A stretch of DNA of 64,000 nucleotides from Paenibacillus amylolyticus (GTDB lineage Bacteria > Bacillota > Bacilli > Paenibacillales > Paenibacillaceae), in the NCBI RefSeq assembly GCF_001570725.1, contig NZ_BCNV01000001.1:992001-1056000 (forward strand), read 5' to 3'. How positions within the stretch are numbered: position 1 is the stretch's first letter; each line of letters starts with the position of its first letter. A program made the position numbers and the translations under genes. Shown in pieces: positions 8,956 through 17,976 of this stretch. Under the pieces are notes generated by a model. That model saw only the letters and a list, made by a program, of their open reading frames with translations, made no database searches and was not told where the DNA came from.

Positions 8956-11532
8956 ATGAAGATCCATAGTTCAAGTCAGGATTTATCGGGACAATGGAAG
9001 ATACAGCATTTTGAAGTTGGAGAAAAGCGGGCAATGGATGTGGCAGCTGCTGCGCTGGATGATCGTTTCTGGATCGGGGCTGAGGTGCCCGGCGATGTAC
9101 ATTCCGCACTGGTGGAGCGCAGTATCATCGACCCGCCCTACTACGGTCATAATGATGCCAAAAGTCGCTGGATTGAGCAGAAGGAATGGTGGTACCGTAC
9201 AACCTTTAATCTGGTCAGAGATGCAGAGACGGAGGAGCATTTTGAACTGGTGTTCGAAGGATTGGATACGTTTGCAACGGTCTACGTAAACGGCCATGAA
9301 GTTGGAAAAACGGCCAATATGCTCATGTCACATGCATTTGATGTAACGCCTCTGGTACGCAGCGGCTGGAATGCGATTGCTGTCAAGTTTGATCCGCTTC
9401 ACCTGCATCATCGGGACAAGGAGACCTTCGACTGGTCCTCGTATACGAAGGAACGGCCATGGTTGCGCAAAGCGGCGATGAACTTTGGCTGGGACTGGGG
9501 TCCACGTATGGTTACGGTGGGCATTTGGGGTGCGGTAAGGCTGGAAAAACGAACAATCGCGAAGCTGGAAAGTGTGTATGCTCGAACGGAGTCAGTCAGT
9601 ACAGAGCTGGCTGTCTTACGTATCACGGCGGATGTGAAGTCGGTCTTGTCTTACCGTAGCAGACAGAAACGTGAGCAGGCTGTGGTTGCGTCCTGTAATG
9701 TTCGTCTGCTGGATCGCAGCGGAAACGAGGTGGCAGGTGCCACTGAACTACCTGTAGAGGGTGGCAAGGCGGACACCACATTGAACGTTACGTCACCACA
9801 GTTATGGTGGACTCATGATCTGGGTGAGCCATACCTGTATACGCTGGAGGTTACATTGTATGCAGATGGCGTTGAGATGGATCGGTATAGCGAGCCTTAT
9901 GGTTTACGAACGATTGAGTTGGCTCTTCACAATGAACGGGGTGAAGATGCATTTGCTTTTATTCTGAACGGAGTCAAAGTATACGCCAAGGGTGCCAACT
10001 GGATTCCAGCTGACCATCTGATCGGCGCCATCCCGAATTCACGGTATCGTGAGCTTGTCGAGTTGTCGGTGGAAGGGCATATGAACATGCTACGTGTCTG
10101 GGCCGGTGGTATATATGAGAAGGATGTCTTCTATGATGAGTGTGATCGGCAAGGGGTGTTGGTGTGGCAGGATTTTGCATTCGCTAATGCGCTGTTCCCG
10201 GATTTCAATCGTGATTTCATGGACAATGTACGGCAAGAGGTTGAGAATAATGTCCTGCGCCTGCGCAATCGTGCCTCTCTTGCCCTCTGGTGTGGGAATA
10301 ATGAGATAGACTGGCTCTATGATATGAAGTCTGCAAGTGGAGATATTACCAGTCCGTTCTACGGTGAACTTATCTATCATGAGCTGATCCCTGAGGTGCT
10401 GGAACGACTGGATCTGTCTCGTCCGTACTGGCCTTCTTCTCCGTTCGGGGACAGCAATGGTCAGGATGCCAATGATCCGGATGTCGGGGACCGTCACAAC
10501 TGGCAGGTATGGCATGGCTCGGTCTATCCGAGGAAACACGGAGAGCCACCGCTGCTGGACTACAGTATCGAAGGTGTTACATTCAAAAATTACAAAAACG
10601 ATCATGCGCTGTTCAGCAGTGAATTCGGTATGCACGCCTCGGCGAATCGTTACACGCTGGAGAAAAATATGCCCATAGGGCAGTTTTACTGGGGCAGTCC
10701 AGAGATAGCCTACCGTAACAAGGATACCAATCACCAGAAAGGCATTCTGCTGATGGAAGGTTACACAGGCATTCCGCAAAATATAGAGGAGTACATGAAC
10801 TATTCCATGCTGACTCAAGCAGAAGGATTGCGCTATGGGATTGAACATTTCCGGCGTATCAATCACCGTAACAGCGGAGCGCTCGTGTGGCAATTGAATG
10901 ACAGCTGGCCGGGAACAAGCTGGTCCATGATCGACTATGAACTGCTGCCGAAGGCATCCTTTTATTATGGGAAAATATTCTTTCATCCTATCCTGTTGTC
11001 ATTGGAACATGAGCCGGGTGAGCCGCTTGCGTTGTGGGTGGTGAACGATACACGGGACGTCTTGAAAGGCCAGTTACTGCTCAATGTCTATGATTTGCAT
11101 GGAGAAAAGATCTATTCGAGCACACATGCTGTTGAAGTAAAATCTCAAACCTCACTGTGTATTGCTGAATTAACTGAGGCAGAGGTGCTACAGGGCAGAC
11201 ATGCGGAGGAAGTAATGGTTGAGTTGGTATCAGAAGGGTTTGCAGCGCCGATCAATCGGTACTTCTTACGTGATCCTAAAGACGTGACATTGCCGGAGTC
11301 TCAATTGAGTGTACATGTGAACGAAGAGGAACAGTCTGTAACGGTTACGGCCAGTAGTGCGATAGCACGATTGGTGAAGCTGGAGCTTCCCCTTGGGCGT
11401 GTCCGATATAGTGACAACTATTTCGATCTGCTCCCCGGTGAGAGCCGGACGGTAAGACTTCGTCATCCAGAGAAGTCATCTCTACCGCTGACGGAACTTC
11501 GAGTTAGTGCCATGAACGGCAGAGAAGGGTGA
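8956..11532 (+). CDS. Glycoside hydrolase family 2 beta-mannosidase (cytoplasmic)
   Basis: Exo-beta-mannosidase, 858 aa, no signal peptide. The ATG at 8956 is preferred because GAGGG lies about 7 bases upstream; an in-frame TTG at 8935 lacks a spaced ribosome site. The family order is visible: sugar-binding N-terminal domain (VPGDVHSALV, WWYRTTF, GLDTFATVYVNG), immunoglobulin-like middle, and TIM barrel with acid/base Glu450 in LALWCGNNEIDW and nucleophile Glu556 in FSSEFGMH. WVNDT near 690 begins the C-terminal beta domains. It ends module 1 and would release mannose from imported beta-mannosides. The best-supported hint to the transported substrate is this enzyme. Confidence 0.92.
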   Translation: MKIHSSSQDLSGQWKIQHFEVGEKRAMDVAAAALDDRFWIGAEVPGDVHSALVERSIIDPPYYGHNDAKSRWIEQKEWWYRTTFNLVRDAETEEHFELVFEGLDTFATVYVNGHEVGKTANMLMSHAFDVTPLVRSGWNAIAVKFDPLHLHHRDKETFDWSSYTKERPWLRKAAMNFGWDWGPRMVTVGIWGAVRLEKRTIAKLESVYARTESVSTELAVLRITADVKSVLSYRSRQKREQAVVASCNVRLLDRSGNEVAGATELPVEGGKADTTLNVTSPQLWWTHDLGEPYLYTLEVTLYADGVEMDRYSEPYGLRTIELALHNERGEDAFAFILNGVKVYAKGANWIPADHLIGAIPNSRYRELVELSVEGHMNMLRVWAGGIYEKDVFYDECDRQGVLVWQDFAFANALFPDFNRDFMDNVRQEVENNVLRLRNRASLALWCGNNEIDWLYDMKSASGDITSPFYGELIYHELIPEVLERLDLSRPYWPSSPFGDSNGQDANDPDVGDRHNWQVWHGSVYPRKHGEPPLLDYSIEGVTFKNYKNDHALFSSEFGMHASANRYTLEKNMPIGQFYWGSPEIAYRNKDTNHQKGILLMEGYTGIPQNIEEYMNYSMLTQAEGLRYGIEHFRRINHRNSGALVWQLNDSWPGTSWSMIDYELLPKASFYYGKIFFHPILLSLEHEPGEPLALWVVNDTRDVLKGQLLLNVYDLHGEKIYSSTHAVEVKSQTSLCIAELTEAEVLQGRHAEEVMVELVSEGFAAPINRYFLRDPKDVTLPESQLSVHVNEEEQSVTVTASSAIARLVKLELPLGRVRYSDNYFDLLPGESRTVRLRHPEKSSLPLTELRVSAMNGREG

Positions 11533-11563
11533 TATAACAGATTTCTATTCTTATTCGAGATTT

Positions 11564-11600
11564 AGGTGGTATTCCTGATCAGGGATGCCACCTTTTTTTT
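11564..11600 (+). terminator. Intrinsic terminator of module 1
   Basis: A 15-bp stem starting AGGTGGTATTCCTGA and closing TCAGGGATGCCACCT (with wobbles), followed by eight T residues. It closes the transporter/kinase/GH2 run. Confidence 0.9.
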
Positions 11601-11678
11601 GCTTTTGCACCAGATGAGAAGATACTGTCTTCGTTTCAGGCTTTTTTCCCTACTCCACAAGCGAAGCTTTCAGTCGGG

Positions 11679-11707
11679 TTCACATCCTAGCTCATTCGGG
11701 TTAGAAT
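11679..11707 (+). promoter_or_regulatory. Sigma-A-type promoter of the small membrane protein gene
   Basis: TTCACA (11679-11684) and TAGAAT (11702-11707) are each 5/6 to consensus with a 17-bp spacer. The ribosome site AAGGAGG follows at 11731. Confidence 0.6.
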
Positions 11708-11744
11708 GATATAAAGAAATCGTTTTCAATAAGGAGGTGGATTC

Positions 11745-11978
11745 ATGTCATTTGTCTTTTATCCGGGGATAATGATATTCTCTTTGATGTTAATCCTGTT
11801 GATCATTGGTATTGTATATATCGTTCGTAAAAGCAAACAAGTCCTGCGCCGCTTAAGCAATCTGGAGAAAGCGATATATGAAAAAGATAACATTTCGTCG
11901 TCCTATCCGAAGGACGTTGATGGTAATCAAGAAGGAGCATCCCGAGAGGACTCATTTGCTCCACGCAAACGAAAATGA
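11745..11978 (+). CDS. Small single-span membrane protein of unknown function
   Basis: A 77-aa protein starting at ATG 11745 behind a perfect AAGGAGGTGG. Residues about 5-27 form one hydrophobic helix, followed by a basic stretch (RKSKQVLRRL), a short predicted helix (SNLEKAIYEKD) and a polar tail ending in PRKRK. The positive residues after the helix place the tail in the cytoplasm. I do not recognise the family. It has its own promoter and stands between a terminator and a convergent gene, so it is probably monocistronic. Confidence 0.75.
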   Translation: MSFVFYPGIMIFSLMLILLIIGIVYIVRKSKQVLRRLSNLEKAIYEKDNISSSYPKDVDGNQEGASREDSFAPRKRK

Positions 11979-12015
11979 AGATGGATAAGGATTACATATA
12001 AAAGAGTTTCAACAA

Positions 12016-12063
12016 GCCCAAAAGCCGATTCTTCTCCACGAGGAAGTGATCGGCTGTTTGGGC
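12016..12063. terminator. Convergent-gene hairpin
   Basis: Inverted repeat GCCCAAAAGCCGAT / ATCGGCTGTTTGGGC with a 19-nt loop lies between the small membrane protein (+) and the FAD monooxygenase (-). The T tracts are weak on both sides, so termination efficiency is uncertain. Confidence 0.55.
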
Positions 12064-12126
12064 ATTTGGGAGGTATTTGTATCCCACTTGAAGTTTAATC
12101 GGCTATTTTATCTGGTTTAACGGGTT

Positions 12127-13242
12127 TTAGAGAAAGGATTCATACCGCTGCTGGAAAGAGGATTCCATCTCCAATTGCCGTGCAAGTTGCTGTTGTACCT
12201 TTGCTCCGCGGATTGTCTGAAGCTCCTGAAGCAATGCAATGGACCCGAATTGATCGGCGGCAATTCGAACAAGTAGTTCCGAGAGCACGTCTGCGTCTTC
12301 GAGCGCGGCATTCAGTCCAAACGCACCGGTTGGCGTCATTGTATGAGCGGCATCCCCGATGAGCACAACATTGTCCTGTGCCCATGATTCGCAATAGCTG
12401 CTTTCAACAGATAACAGAACAAAATCACTCCAGCTCTGAATGTTGGTAGCTACAGAATCAGACAGGCAAGGAAAAGCAGATACAAGTTTTTCTACAAAAG
12501 GAGCAATCGGCTGCTCTCGCAGCTTGGAGTAAGCTCCCTCGGGAATGTTCCATCCGATCTGAACATAACCACCGAATTGTGAGAACAGCGCAAGCTGTTG
12601 CCCATCCATACTGGCCATCCGAACAGCTGGTTCCCAACCTACAGGTGCCGGAATACGTGCCCATAACAGGTCATATCCGTGCTTGCGAATCTCGGGAGTC
12701 AAACCGGAATGTTTGCGTACAGCAGAGTATCTGCCATCTGCACCGACAATAACAGATGCTTCAATGGAGGCAGGAACGCCGTTTTGCCGAATATTAATAC
12801 CAACGGTCTTGCCGCTCTTGTCTCGTAACAAACCGGTCATGATGGTATTAAACAACACTTGTTCATTTGTACTGTGCTGCTGAGCGTGTGATACGATGGC
12901 TTCCAGGAGATGATTTTGGGGTACATGAATCCCGACATGAGATTCTCCATTACCTGGCGAAACGGTATGAATAATCTTTCCATTCTCCCAATACTGAATC
13001 TCTTCCAAGAGCAGCGCTCCACGTTCCTGGATGAGTGAATAGAGGCCGTGTTTACTTAGGATCGCTTCGCCGTCCACATTGAGTAACTCCCCGCGGAACG
13101 ACTTGTGCAGGTGTGGTTGTCTCTCAATGAGAATCGTGGAGATTCCTTTTTGATTCAGCAGATAAGATAGCAAAGCACCGCCAGGACCTGCGCCGACGAT
13201 GCAAACATCCGTTTTTAATGGTGATTGTAAATTCTGATTCAT
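12127..13242 (-). CDS. FAD-dependent monooxygenase (class A flavoprotein hydroxylase type)
   Basis: Flavoprotein of 371 aa. Visible motifs: dinucleotide-binding VGAGPGG near the N-terminus (about 17-23), the DG motif GADGRYSAVR in the middle, and the GD motif LIGDAAHTMTPTGAFGLNAA near 280-300, the three signatures of UbiH/PHBH-like NAD(P)H-dependent hydroxylases. The start ATG at 13242 lies 9 bases after AAGGGA; an ATG two codons upstream (13248) is too close to it. The substrate cannot be told: relatives act on aromatics, polyketides or antibiotics. It is divergent from a MarR regulator, a common layout for inducible detoxification. Confidence 0.85.
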   Translation of the reverse strand: MNQNLQSPLKTDVCIVGAGPGGALLSYLLNQKGISTILIERQPHLHKSFRGELLNVDGEAILSKHGLYSLIQERGALLLEEIQYWENGKIIHTVSPGNGESHVGIHVPQNHLLEAIVSHAQQHSTNEQVLFNTIMTGLLRDKSGKTVGINIRQNGVPASIEASVIVGADGRYSAVRKHSGLTPEIRKHGYDLLWARIPAPVGWEPAVRMASMDGQQLALFSQFGGYVQIGWNIPEGAYSKLREQPIAPFVEKLVSAFPCLSDSVATNIQSWSDFVLLSVESSYCESWAQDNVVLIGDAAHTMTPTGAFGLNAALEDADVLSELLVRIAADQFGSIALLQELQTIRGAKVQQQLARQLEMESSFQQRYESFL

Positions 13243-13311
13243 ATGCATAAGTCCCTTGCAATATATTGTTAACGCTTTATTTACTTTATAACAACAGATT
13301 TATTAAAATCA

Positions 13312-13334
13312 TTAAGTAACTAAAAGTAACTTAA
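13312..13334. promoter_or_regulatory. Inverted repeat in the divergent monooxygenase/MarR control region (candidate operator)
   Basis: TTAAGTAACT, three bases, AGTAACTTAA: 9 of 10 positions pair. It lies about 70 bp upstream of the monooxygenase start and 180 bp upstream of the MarR start. MarR dimers bind palindromes of about this size, so it is a candidate operator; the binding itself is inference. Confidence 0.5.
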
Positions 13335-13512
13335 AGATATAGATTATTATAATCAAACCCATCGCAAGAAAGCAAGAGGTCTATGGCAAAATAAAACACA
13401 CGTCCTCCCGTCAAGTATAGGATATACCAAACAAGCGCATTTTTCACAAACATAATAGTGTAAATATGTTACAATAAACGGTAGGTTATGATGAAAGGCA
13501 GGAGGAACGTTT

Positions 13513-13995
13513 ATGAGCCCGGATACGGAGCGAAACTCTCAATTGGCAAATGTAGATCAATTGTTGGAGGCCTTCTTCAGATATAAAAATAAAGTGTTGG
13601 ATCAGCAGCAGAAGACCGAAACCAACTGCAAACTGAATCCGACAAAAAGTCATATATTGGGCATGATTTTACGTGAAAAACGCTGCATGGCGGTGGATGT
13701 GGCCAGACAACTCAGTTTGTCTTCCGGCGCAACCACCATTGTACTGAATCAGCTGGAAACGGAAGGGTTGATCCAGCGGGTGCGCAGTGAAGAAGATCGT
13801 AGAATTGTGTGGCTGTCCCTAACGGATGAGGGAACGCAGCTCGCCAAGACACTTAATGCGAATCGCGGCCGAATGACGTGGGAATTGTTGCAAGCACTTT
13901 CCGAGGAAGAGCAACAGCAGATGTTCGGTATGCTGAAGAAAATTGAGCTGAAACTGCTGGAGAACATGAAGTCGTTTGAGCAGATTAATCGGTAG
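13513..13995 (+). CDS. MarR-family transcriptional regulator
   Basis: A 160-aa winged-helix regulator starting at ATG 13513 behind AGGAGG. The recognition region is VARQLSLSSGATTIVLNQLETEGLI and the wing is RVRSEEDRRIVWLSLTDEG, the standard MarR layout. It is divergent from the FAD monooxygenase and 270 bp from it, so it is the likely local repressor of that gene and of itself. A hairpin terminator follows at once. The effector is unknown. Confidence 0.9.
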   Translation: MSPDTERNSQLANVDQLLEAFFRYKNKVLDQQQKTETNCKLNPTKSHILGMILREKRCMAVDVARQLSLSSGATTIVLNQLETEGLIQRVRSEEDRRIVWLSLTDEGTQLAKTLNANRGRMTWELLQALSEEEQQQMFGMLKKIELKLLENMKSFEQINR

Positions 13996-14021
13996 TCCAT
14001 ATATGACTTGATGGTTTGAAG

Positions 14022-14084
14022 ACGTCAGTCTTCATGAGTTCGTCCCTATTTGCGGGGGGATGAACCTTGAAGACTGGCGTTTTT
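14022..14084 (+). terminator. Intrinsic terminator of the marR gene
   Basis: Outer stem ACGTCAGTCTTCA / TGAAGACTGGCGT (12 of 13 pairs or wobbles), inner GTTCGTCCC / GGGGGATGAAC, then TTTTTG. The convergent yneQ-like gene ends at 14093 with no separate T-rich terminator. Confidence 0.75.
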
Positions 14085-14092
14085 GAGTTGGT

Positions 14093-14392
14093 TTACAAAT
14101 GAAAGCGAACCAAATGGTCGGTCATGCCTTCCTGGATCAAAATCTCCTTTTGCTTGCTGCCCATCAGGTCAAAGTGGGGGAATGGCTGCCGCCGATGAAT
14201 GTATCGCGGGTCCAGTCCATGATCGTTACACCAACGCTCCAGACGTTCCAGATCTGCGCAGCCGACTTTGGTTACACTGGTGATGCCAGGAAATCGATTG
14301 TCAATCCAGAAATGAGTAAGGTAGGCAATCTCACCACGAGCCACTTGTTCTTTCCACGCAGCCAGCTCCTGTCGTTTAATTCCAAATGCCAT
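14093..14392 (-). CDS. yneQ: YneQ-like conserved small protein
   Basis: A 99-aa protein beginning MAFGIKRQELAAWKEQVARGEIAYLTHFW, which I recognise as like Bacillus YneQ in length and sequence. The ribosome site AAGGAA lies 9 bases before the ATG. The centre holds VTKVGCADLERLERW and the C-terminus PHFDLMGSKQKEIL. No biochemical role is established that I know of. It sits alone, convergent with marR and divergent from a MITE-like element. Confidence 0.8.
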   Translation of the reverse strand: MAFGIKRQELAAWKEQVARGEIAYLTHFWIDNRFPGITSVTKVGCADLERLERWCNDHGLDPRYIHRRQPFPHFDLMGSKQKEILIQEGMTDHLVRFHL

Positions 14393-14473
14393 AGATGCAA
14401 GTTCCTTTCCAAACGGGTATTGTCCTGAGCATATTGTAACATCTTATATACAGAATCCATCAGAATTCTTCAA

Positions 14474-14707
14474 TCTATATAATTTGAACTAAAAATTATT
14501 TACACTGACACTACGATGACAGAATAACCTTCCAATCGCTGTTATCCCCAGATTTTTTGATTCCCTTTTCCGAAGGGGAAAATCCGGGGATAGCGTATGC
14601 TTCCGATGCAGCTTTCTTTCAGAAAGCTTTTAGGCGAGCGCTTCGCTTTTTCAGGTTTTTTCTGTCCTCTCCGTTGTCGTGTAAATGATTAGTTCAACTT
14701 ATTTAGA
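14474..14707. mobile_element. MITE-like non-coding element with imperfect terminal inverted repeats
   Basis: The left end (14474-14490) and the reverse complement of the right end (14691-14707) agree at 15 of 17 bases. The similarity continues inward: ATTTACAC is shared exactly, then GACA, then GACAGAA and AACCT, for about 55 bases on each side. Inside are further hairpins: TATCCCCaGATTTT / AAAATCcGGGGATA (14543-14592) enclosing TTCCCTTTTCC / GGGGAA, and AGCTTTCT TTC AGAAAGCT (14610-14628) followed by T. No ORF is present. It fills the space between the yneQ-like and antiporter genes. A target duplication is not clear. Confidence 0.6.
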
Positions 14708-14834
14708 CTAGTCTGATTCCAGTTGAATGGGTATATGAATATGACAACATTTTTATAACAAAGTCTGGATTATGTTAAAATAAACCTATACAACAAAGGT
14801 TTCACCACTTCTATAGCGGAAAGGGATTGTCATC

Positions 14835-16859
14835 ATGGAAATATTTATTGCCGTACTTGTCTTACTGGTGCTAATCGGTTTATCGAACATCCTGAACCGG
14901 TTTGTACCTTTTATTCCCGTTCCGCTCATTCAAATCGTGCTTGGTGTAGCTATAGCTCTACTTCCTGCAGGGGTACACTTGCCGTTGAATCCGGAATTGT
15001 TTTTTGTGCTTTTCATCGCACCTTTGTTATATAACGATGGTAAGCGAACACCAAGGAATGAGTTATGGAATTTGCGTGCACCGATACTTCTGCTTGCGCT
15101 AGGGCTTGTATTTGTGACCGTCGTCGTGGCAGGGTATGCCATTCACTGGCTGATTCCTTCGATTCCGTTACCCGCTGCTTTTGCTCTTGCAGCCATACTG
15201 TCCCCGACAGATGCTGTGGCCGTTGGCGCCATGGCGGGCCGGGTACATCTGCCCAAAGGCATACATAGGCTTCTTGAGGGTGAAGCGTTAATGAATGATG
15301 CATCCGGCCTGGTGGCCTTCAAATTCGCGATTGCAGCCACGGTTACAGGTGTATTTTCCCTGGCGAATGCAACCTTCAGTTTTATTCTGATTGCGATTGG
15401 CGGGCTTCTTGTCGGGGCCTTGTTATCTTTTCTGTTAATCAGACTAGGGGTATGGATCCGTAGACTGGGCATGGAAGATGTAACCATTCACATGCTGCTG
15501 CAAATTCTGACTCCGTTTGTCATCTATCTGGTGAGTGAAGAGATTGGGGTATCGGGCATTTTAGCGGTCGTAGCGGGTGGCATCATTCACGCCATTGAAC
15601 GTGACCGCGCAGAATCGGTTCAGTTGAAGATGCAGGTGGTATCTGCGAGCACATGGTCTGTCATTTTATTCATCCTGAACGGTCTGGTGTTCGTCATTCT
15701 GGGCGTACAGGTCCCGGATGTGCTGAGTACCATTTTTGAAAATGTCTCGTTTAATAATCTGCAGGTGTTGGGATATGTAGGCTTGATCTCAGTGCTTCTG
15801 CTAATCCTGCGCTTTCTCTGGATCTATCTGTTCTGGCAGGGGAATGAATTGCTGCGTACCAAATCCTCTATTGGCAGACCGCGATTGAAGGAAATTACGA
15901 TTATTTCCCTCTCCGGCGTGCGGGGAGCTGTGACATTGGCGGGTGCCTTTTCCATTCCCTACGTGCTTCAGGATGGATCGCCTTTCCCTGAGAGGGATTT
16001 GATCATTTTCCTGGCAGCAGGGGTTATTCTCTTCTCCCTGATTGCTGCAAGTGTGTTTCTTCCGGTTCTGGCTAAGGATGATGGTAAATCCACAGAAGAA
16101 ACACCGCAGAAGTCAGAACGGAAAGCACATGACATTATGCTGAATGCGGCAATCCGAGCTGTCAAATCTGAAATGAACGATGAGAACAAAGCTGCGGCAC
16201 TGGCGGTCGTCTCCGACTTGTCCAAGTACATTAGACAGGCTGCAGGTCAGCTGACCGCCGGTAAGCTCAAAGATATTCAAAAACAAGAAACAGCCATCAA
16301 CCTGATTGCCACTCGTGCCGAGCGTAAAGAAATCGAAGTGATGCTGGACGAAAATGCGATTGCTTCTGATGCGGCCTTCAAATGTGACAGCTGGCTGGAT
16401 CGTAAGGAAATGATGCTGGCGAATCGCACCAACACTCAGATCATGACTTCGATCAGCGAGATCGGGCGTGTGTTAGGACATCTGTTCACCAATCGATCCC
16501 AGAAACCGAACCAACCATTTATGCTTGAAAATGCAGAACTGTTCCGTCAGGTGAAGCTGCGCACCTCTGAAGCGGCAATTAAGGCCATTCGTGCCCATAT
16601 GAATGATGGGAATCGAGTCGTGGCGTTGTCGGTTATTGCCAAGTATGAGCGAGTAATTGCCAAATTGCGCACCTGGAACCAGGGCATAACGGAAGATCCG
16701 TTCAATCAGGAGAAGCTCGAATTGCAGATGGTGGCGATTCAGGAACAGCGCAATACGGTGCAACAGCTGTATGAGAACGGCGAAATTAATCGTGATGTAG
16801 CTGCTAAATTGCGCCGGTTTATCAACGATGTGGAAGCGACTGCGTTAAAAAACACCTAA
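14835..16859 (+). CDS. CPA1-family Na+/H+ antiporter (NhaK-like)
   Basis: Monovalent cation/proton antiporter, 674 aa, start ATG 14835 behind AAAGGGA. The N-terminal ~415 residues form 12 or so helices with the CPA1 signatures LSPTDAVAVGAMAGR and LLEGEALMNDASGLVAFKFA; the ND pair in the latter is the ion-binding site of the family. FSIPYVL and VRGAVTLAGAF are also typical. The cytoplasmic C-terminus (about 420-674) is long and helical, as in Bacillus NhaK (similar length). It exports Na+, K+ or Li+ in exchange for H+ for pH and salt homeostasis. The 130 bp before the gene follow directly on a MITE-like element. Confidence 0.9.
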   Translation: MEIFIAVLVLLVLIGLSNILNRFVPFIPVPLIQIVLGVAIALLPAGVHLPLNPELFFVLFIAPLLYNDGKRTPRNELWNLRAPILLLALGLVFVTVVVAGYAIHWLIPSIPLPAAFALAAILSPTDAVAVGAMAGRVHLPKGIHRLLEGEALMNDASGLVAFKFAIAATVTGVFSLANATFSFILIAIGGLLVGALLSFLLIRLGVWIRRLGMEDVTIHMLLQILTPFVIYLVSEEIGVSGILAVVAGGIIHAIERDRAESVQLKMQVVSASTWSVILFILNGLVFVILGVQVPDVLSTIFENVSFNNLQVLGYVGLISVLLLILRFLWIYLFWQGNELLRTKSSIGRPRLKEITIISLSGVRGAVTLAGAFSIPYVLQDGSPFPERDLIIFLAAGVILFSLIAASVFLPVLAKDDGKSTEETPQKSERKAHDIMLNAAIRAVKSEMNDENKAAALAVVSDLSKYIRQAAGQLTAGKLKDIQKQETAINLIATRAERKEIEVMLDENAIASDAAFKCDSWLDRKEMMLANRTNTQIMTSISEIGRVLGHLFTNRSQKPNQPFMLENAELFRQVKLRTSEAAIKAIRAHMNDGNRVVALSVIAKYERVIAKLRTWNQGITEDPFNQEKLELQMVAIQEQRNTVQQLYENGEINRDVAAKLRRFINDVEATALKNT

Positions 16860-16876
16860 TCCGACAAACCCGATAT

Positions 16877-16905
16877 TTTAAATATGCTATAGCGTTTGAT
16901 ATAAT
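16877..16905 (+). promoter_or_regulatory. Sigma-A-type promoter of the aldo/keto reductase gene
   Basis: TATAAT (16900-16905, 6/6) with TTTAAA (16877-16882, 4/6) 17 bp upstream. It lies 67 bp before the start codon. Confidence 0.55.
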
Positions 16906-16971
16906 ATGTAACAAGCAACACGCATCATTGCAAAAATGTACTTATATCGATCAGTGAAGGAGAGATGAGAC

Positions 16972-17910
16972 ATGGCAGAACAACAAATTCGGTTGGGCAA
17001 GACGGATCTGATCGTGAATCCCATTGGACTGGGTGCGAATGCAGTAGGAGGACATAATATCTATCCTGACATGCTGAATGATGAGACGGGGAAGGAAGTG
17101 GTTCGTACAGCCTTGAAACAAGGCATTAACTTTGTGGATACGGCGTACATCTATGGACCGGAGCATTCCGAACGACTGATCGGTGAAGTGTTGAGGGAAA
17201 CCGGTCAACGTCAGAATACGATTATTGCAACCAAGGCGGCCCATAAATTTGTAGATGGCAAGATTGTCGTGGATAACTCACCTGCTTTCCTGAAAGCGGC
17301 TGTAGATGAAGCTTTGAAACGTCTGCAAACCGATTACATTGATCTGTTCTACATTCACTTTCCGGATGAACATACGCCGAAGGATGAAGCAGTAGACACG
17401 TTAAAACGGTTGAAAGACGCTGGCAAAATCCGGGCCATTGGCGTATCCAACTTCTCCATCGATCAGTTGCGTGAAGCCAATAAGGACGGGCATGTAGACG
17501 TACTGCAATCTGAATATAATCTGTTCAAAAGAGAAGCGGAGAAAGAGCTGTTGCCGTATACAGCTGAGCATGACATTTCTTTTGTTCCTTACTTCCCTCT
17601 GGCAGCGGGGCTGCTGGGCGGTAAATATAATCGTGATACCACATTCCAGGATGGACGCGCGAAGAATCCGCTGTTCACAGGTCAGGCTTTCATTGAAAAT
17701 CTGGATAAAGTAGAACAACTGCGCAGCATTGCACAGTCCAAGGATGTTGAGGTCGCTCATCTGGTTCTGGCCTGGTACCTGACCCAGCCTTCCATTGATG
17801 CACTGATTCCGGGCGCCAAGAAACCGGAGCAGGTTATTAATAATCTGAAAACATTGAATGTAGAGCTAACTGCTGACGAAATCGCCGTTGTGGATCAGAT
17901 CTTTCGTTAA
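16972..17910 (+). CDS. Aldo/keto reductase
   Basis: NADPH-dependent oxidoreductase of 312 aa, start ATG 16972 behind AAGGAGAG. The AKR catalytic tetrad is visible: Asp56 and Tyr61 in DTAYIYG, Lys88 in IIATKAAH, and His129 in LFYIHFPD. The nucleotide-binding end reads [13 protein letters not shown]. Such enzymes reduce reactive aldehydes and ketones. The substrate is unknown; the sequence is closest in style to the YhdN/IolS-like group. No terminator separates it from the deacetylase gene 66 bp downstream. Confidence 0.9.
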   Translation: MAEQQIRLGKTDLIVNPIGLGANAVGGHNIYPDMLNDETGKEVVRTALKQGINFVDTAYIYGPEHSERLIGEVLRETGQRQNTIIATKAAHKFVDGKIVVDNSPAFLKAAVDEALKRLQTDYIDLFYIHFPDEHTPKDEAVDTLKRLKDAGKIRAIGVSNFSIDQLREANKDGHVDVLQSEYNLFKREAEKELLPYTAEHDISFVPYFPLAAGLLGGKYNRDTTFQDGRAKNPLFTGQAFIENLDKVEQLRSIAQSKDVEVAHLVLAWYLTQPSIDALIPGAKKPEQVINNLKTLNVELTADEIAVVDQIFR

Positions 17911-17976
17911 TTAGTTCGGGTGAATCGGGAAATGCTAACAGGGAGTTTACGTATGAAGACAAAGTGAGGACACAAC

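Noticed and set aside
10090..10986. A 298-codon open frame on the minus strand inside the GH2 gene
   Set aside because: It lies wholly antisense to a clearly conserved enzyme, has no family-like sequence and no supported ribosome site. Other long antisense frames (for example 2543-3211, 48240-49235, 33765-34379) were dropped for the same reasons.
14099..14428. A 109-codon plus-strand frame opposite the yneQ-like gene
   Set aside because: It is antisense to a recognisable conserved protein with a good ribosome site.
14474..14834. Riboswitch in the antiporter leader (Na+, Li+ or c-di-AMP class)
   Set aside because: The structured part has inverted terminal repeats and is better explained as a MITE-like element. 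The remaining 130 bp show no conserved riboswitch core that I can recognise.
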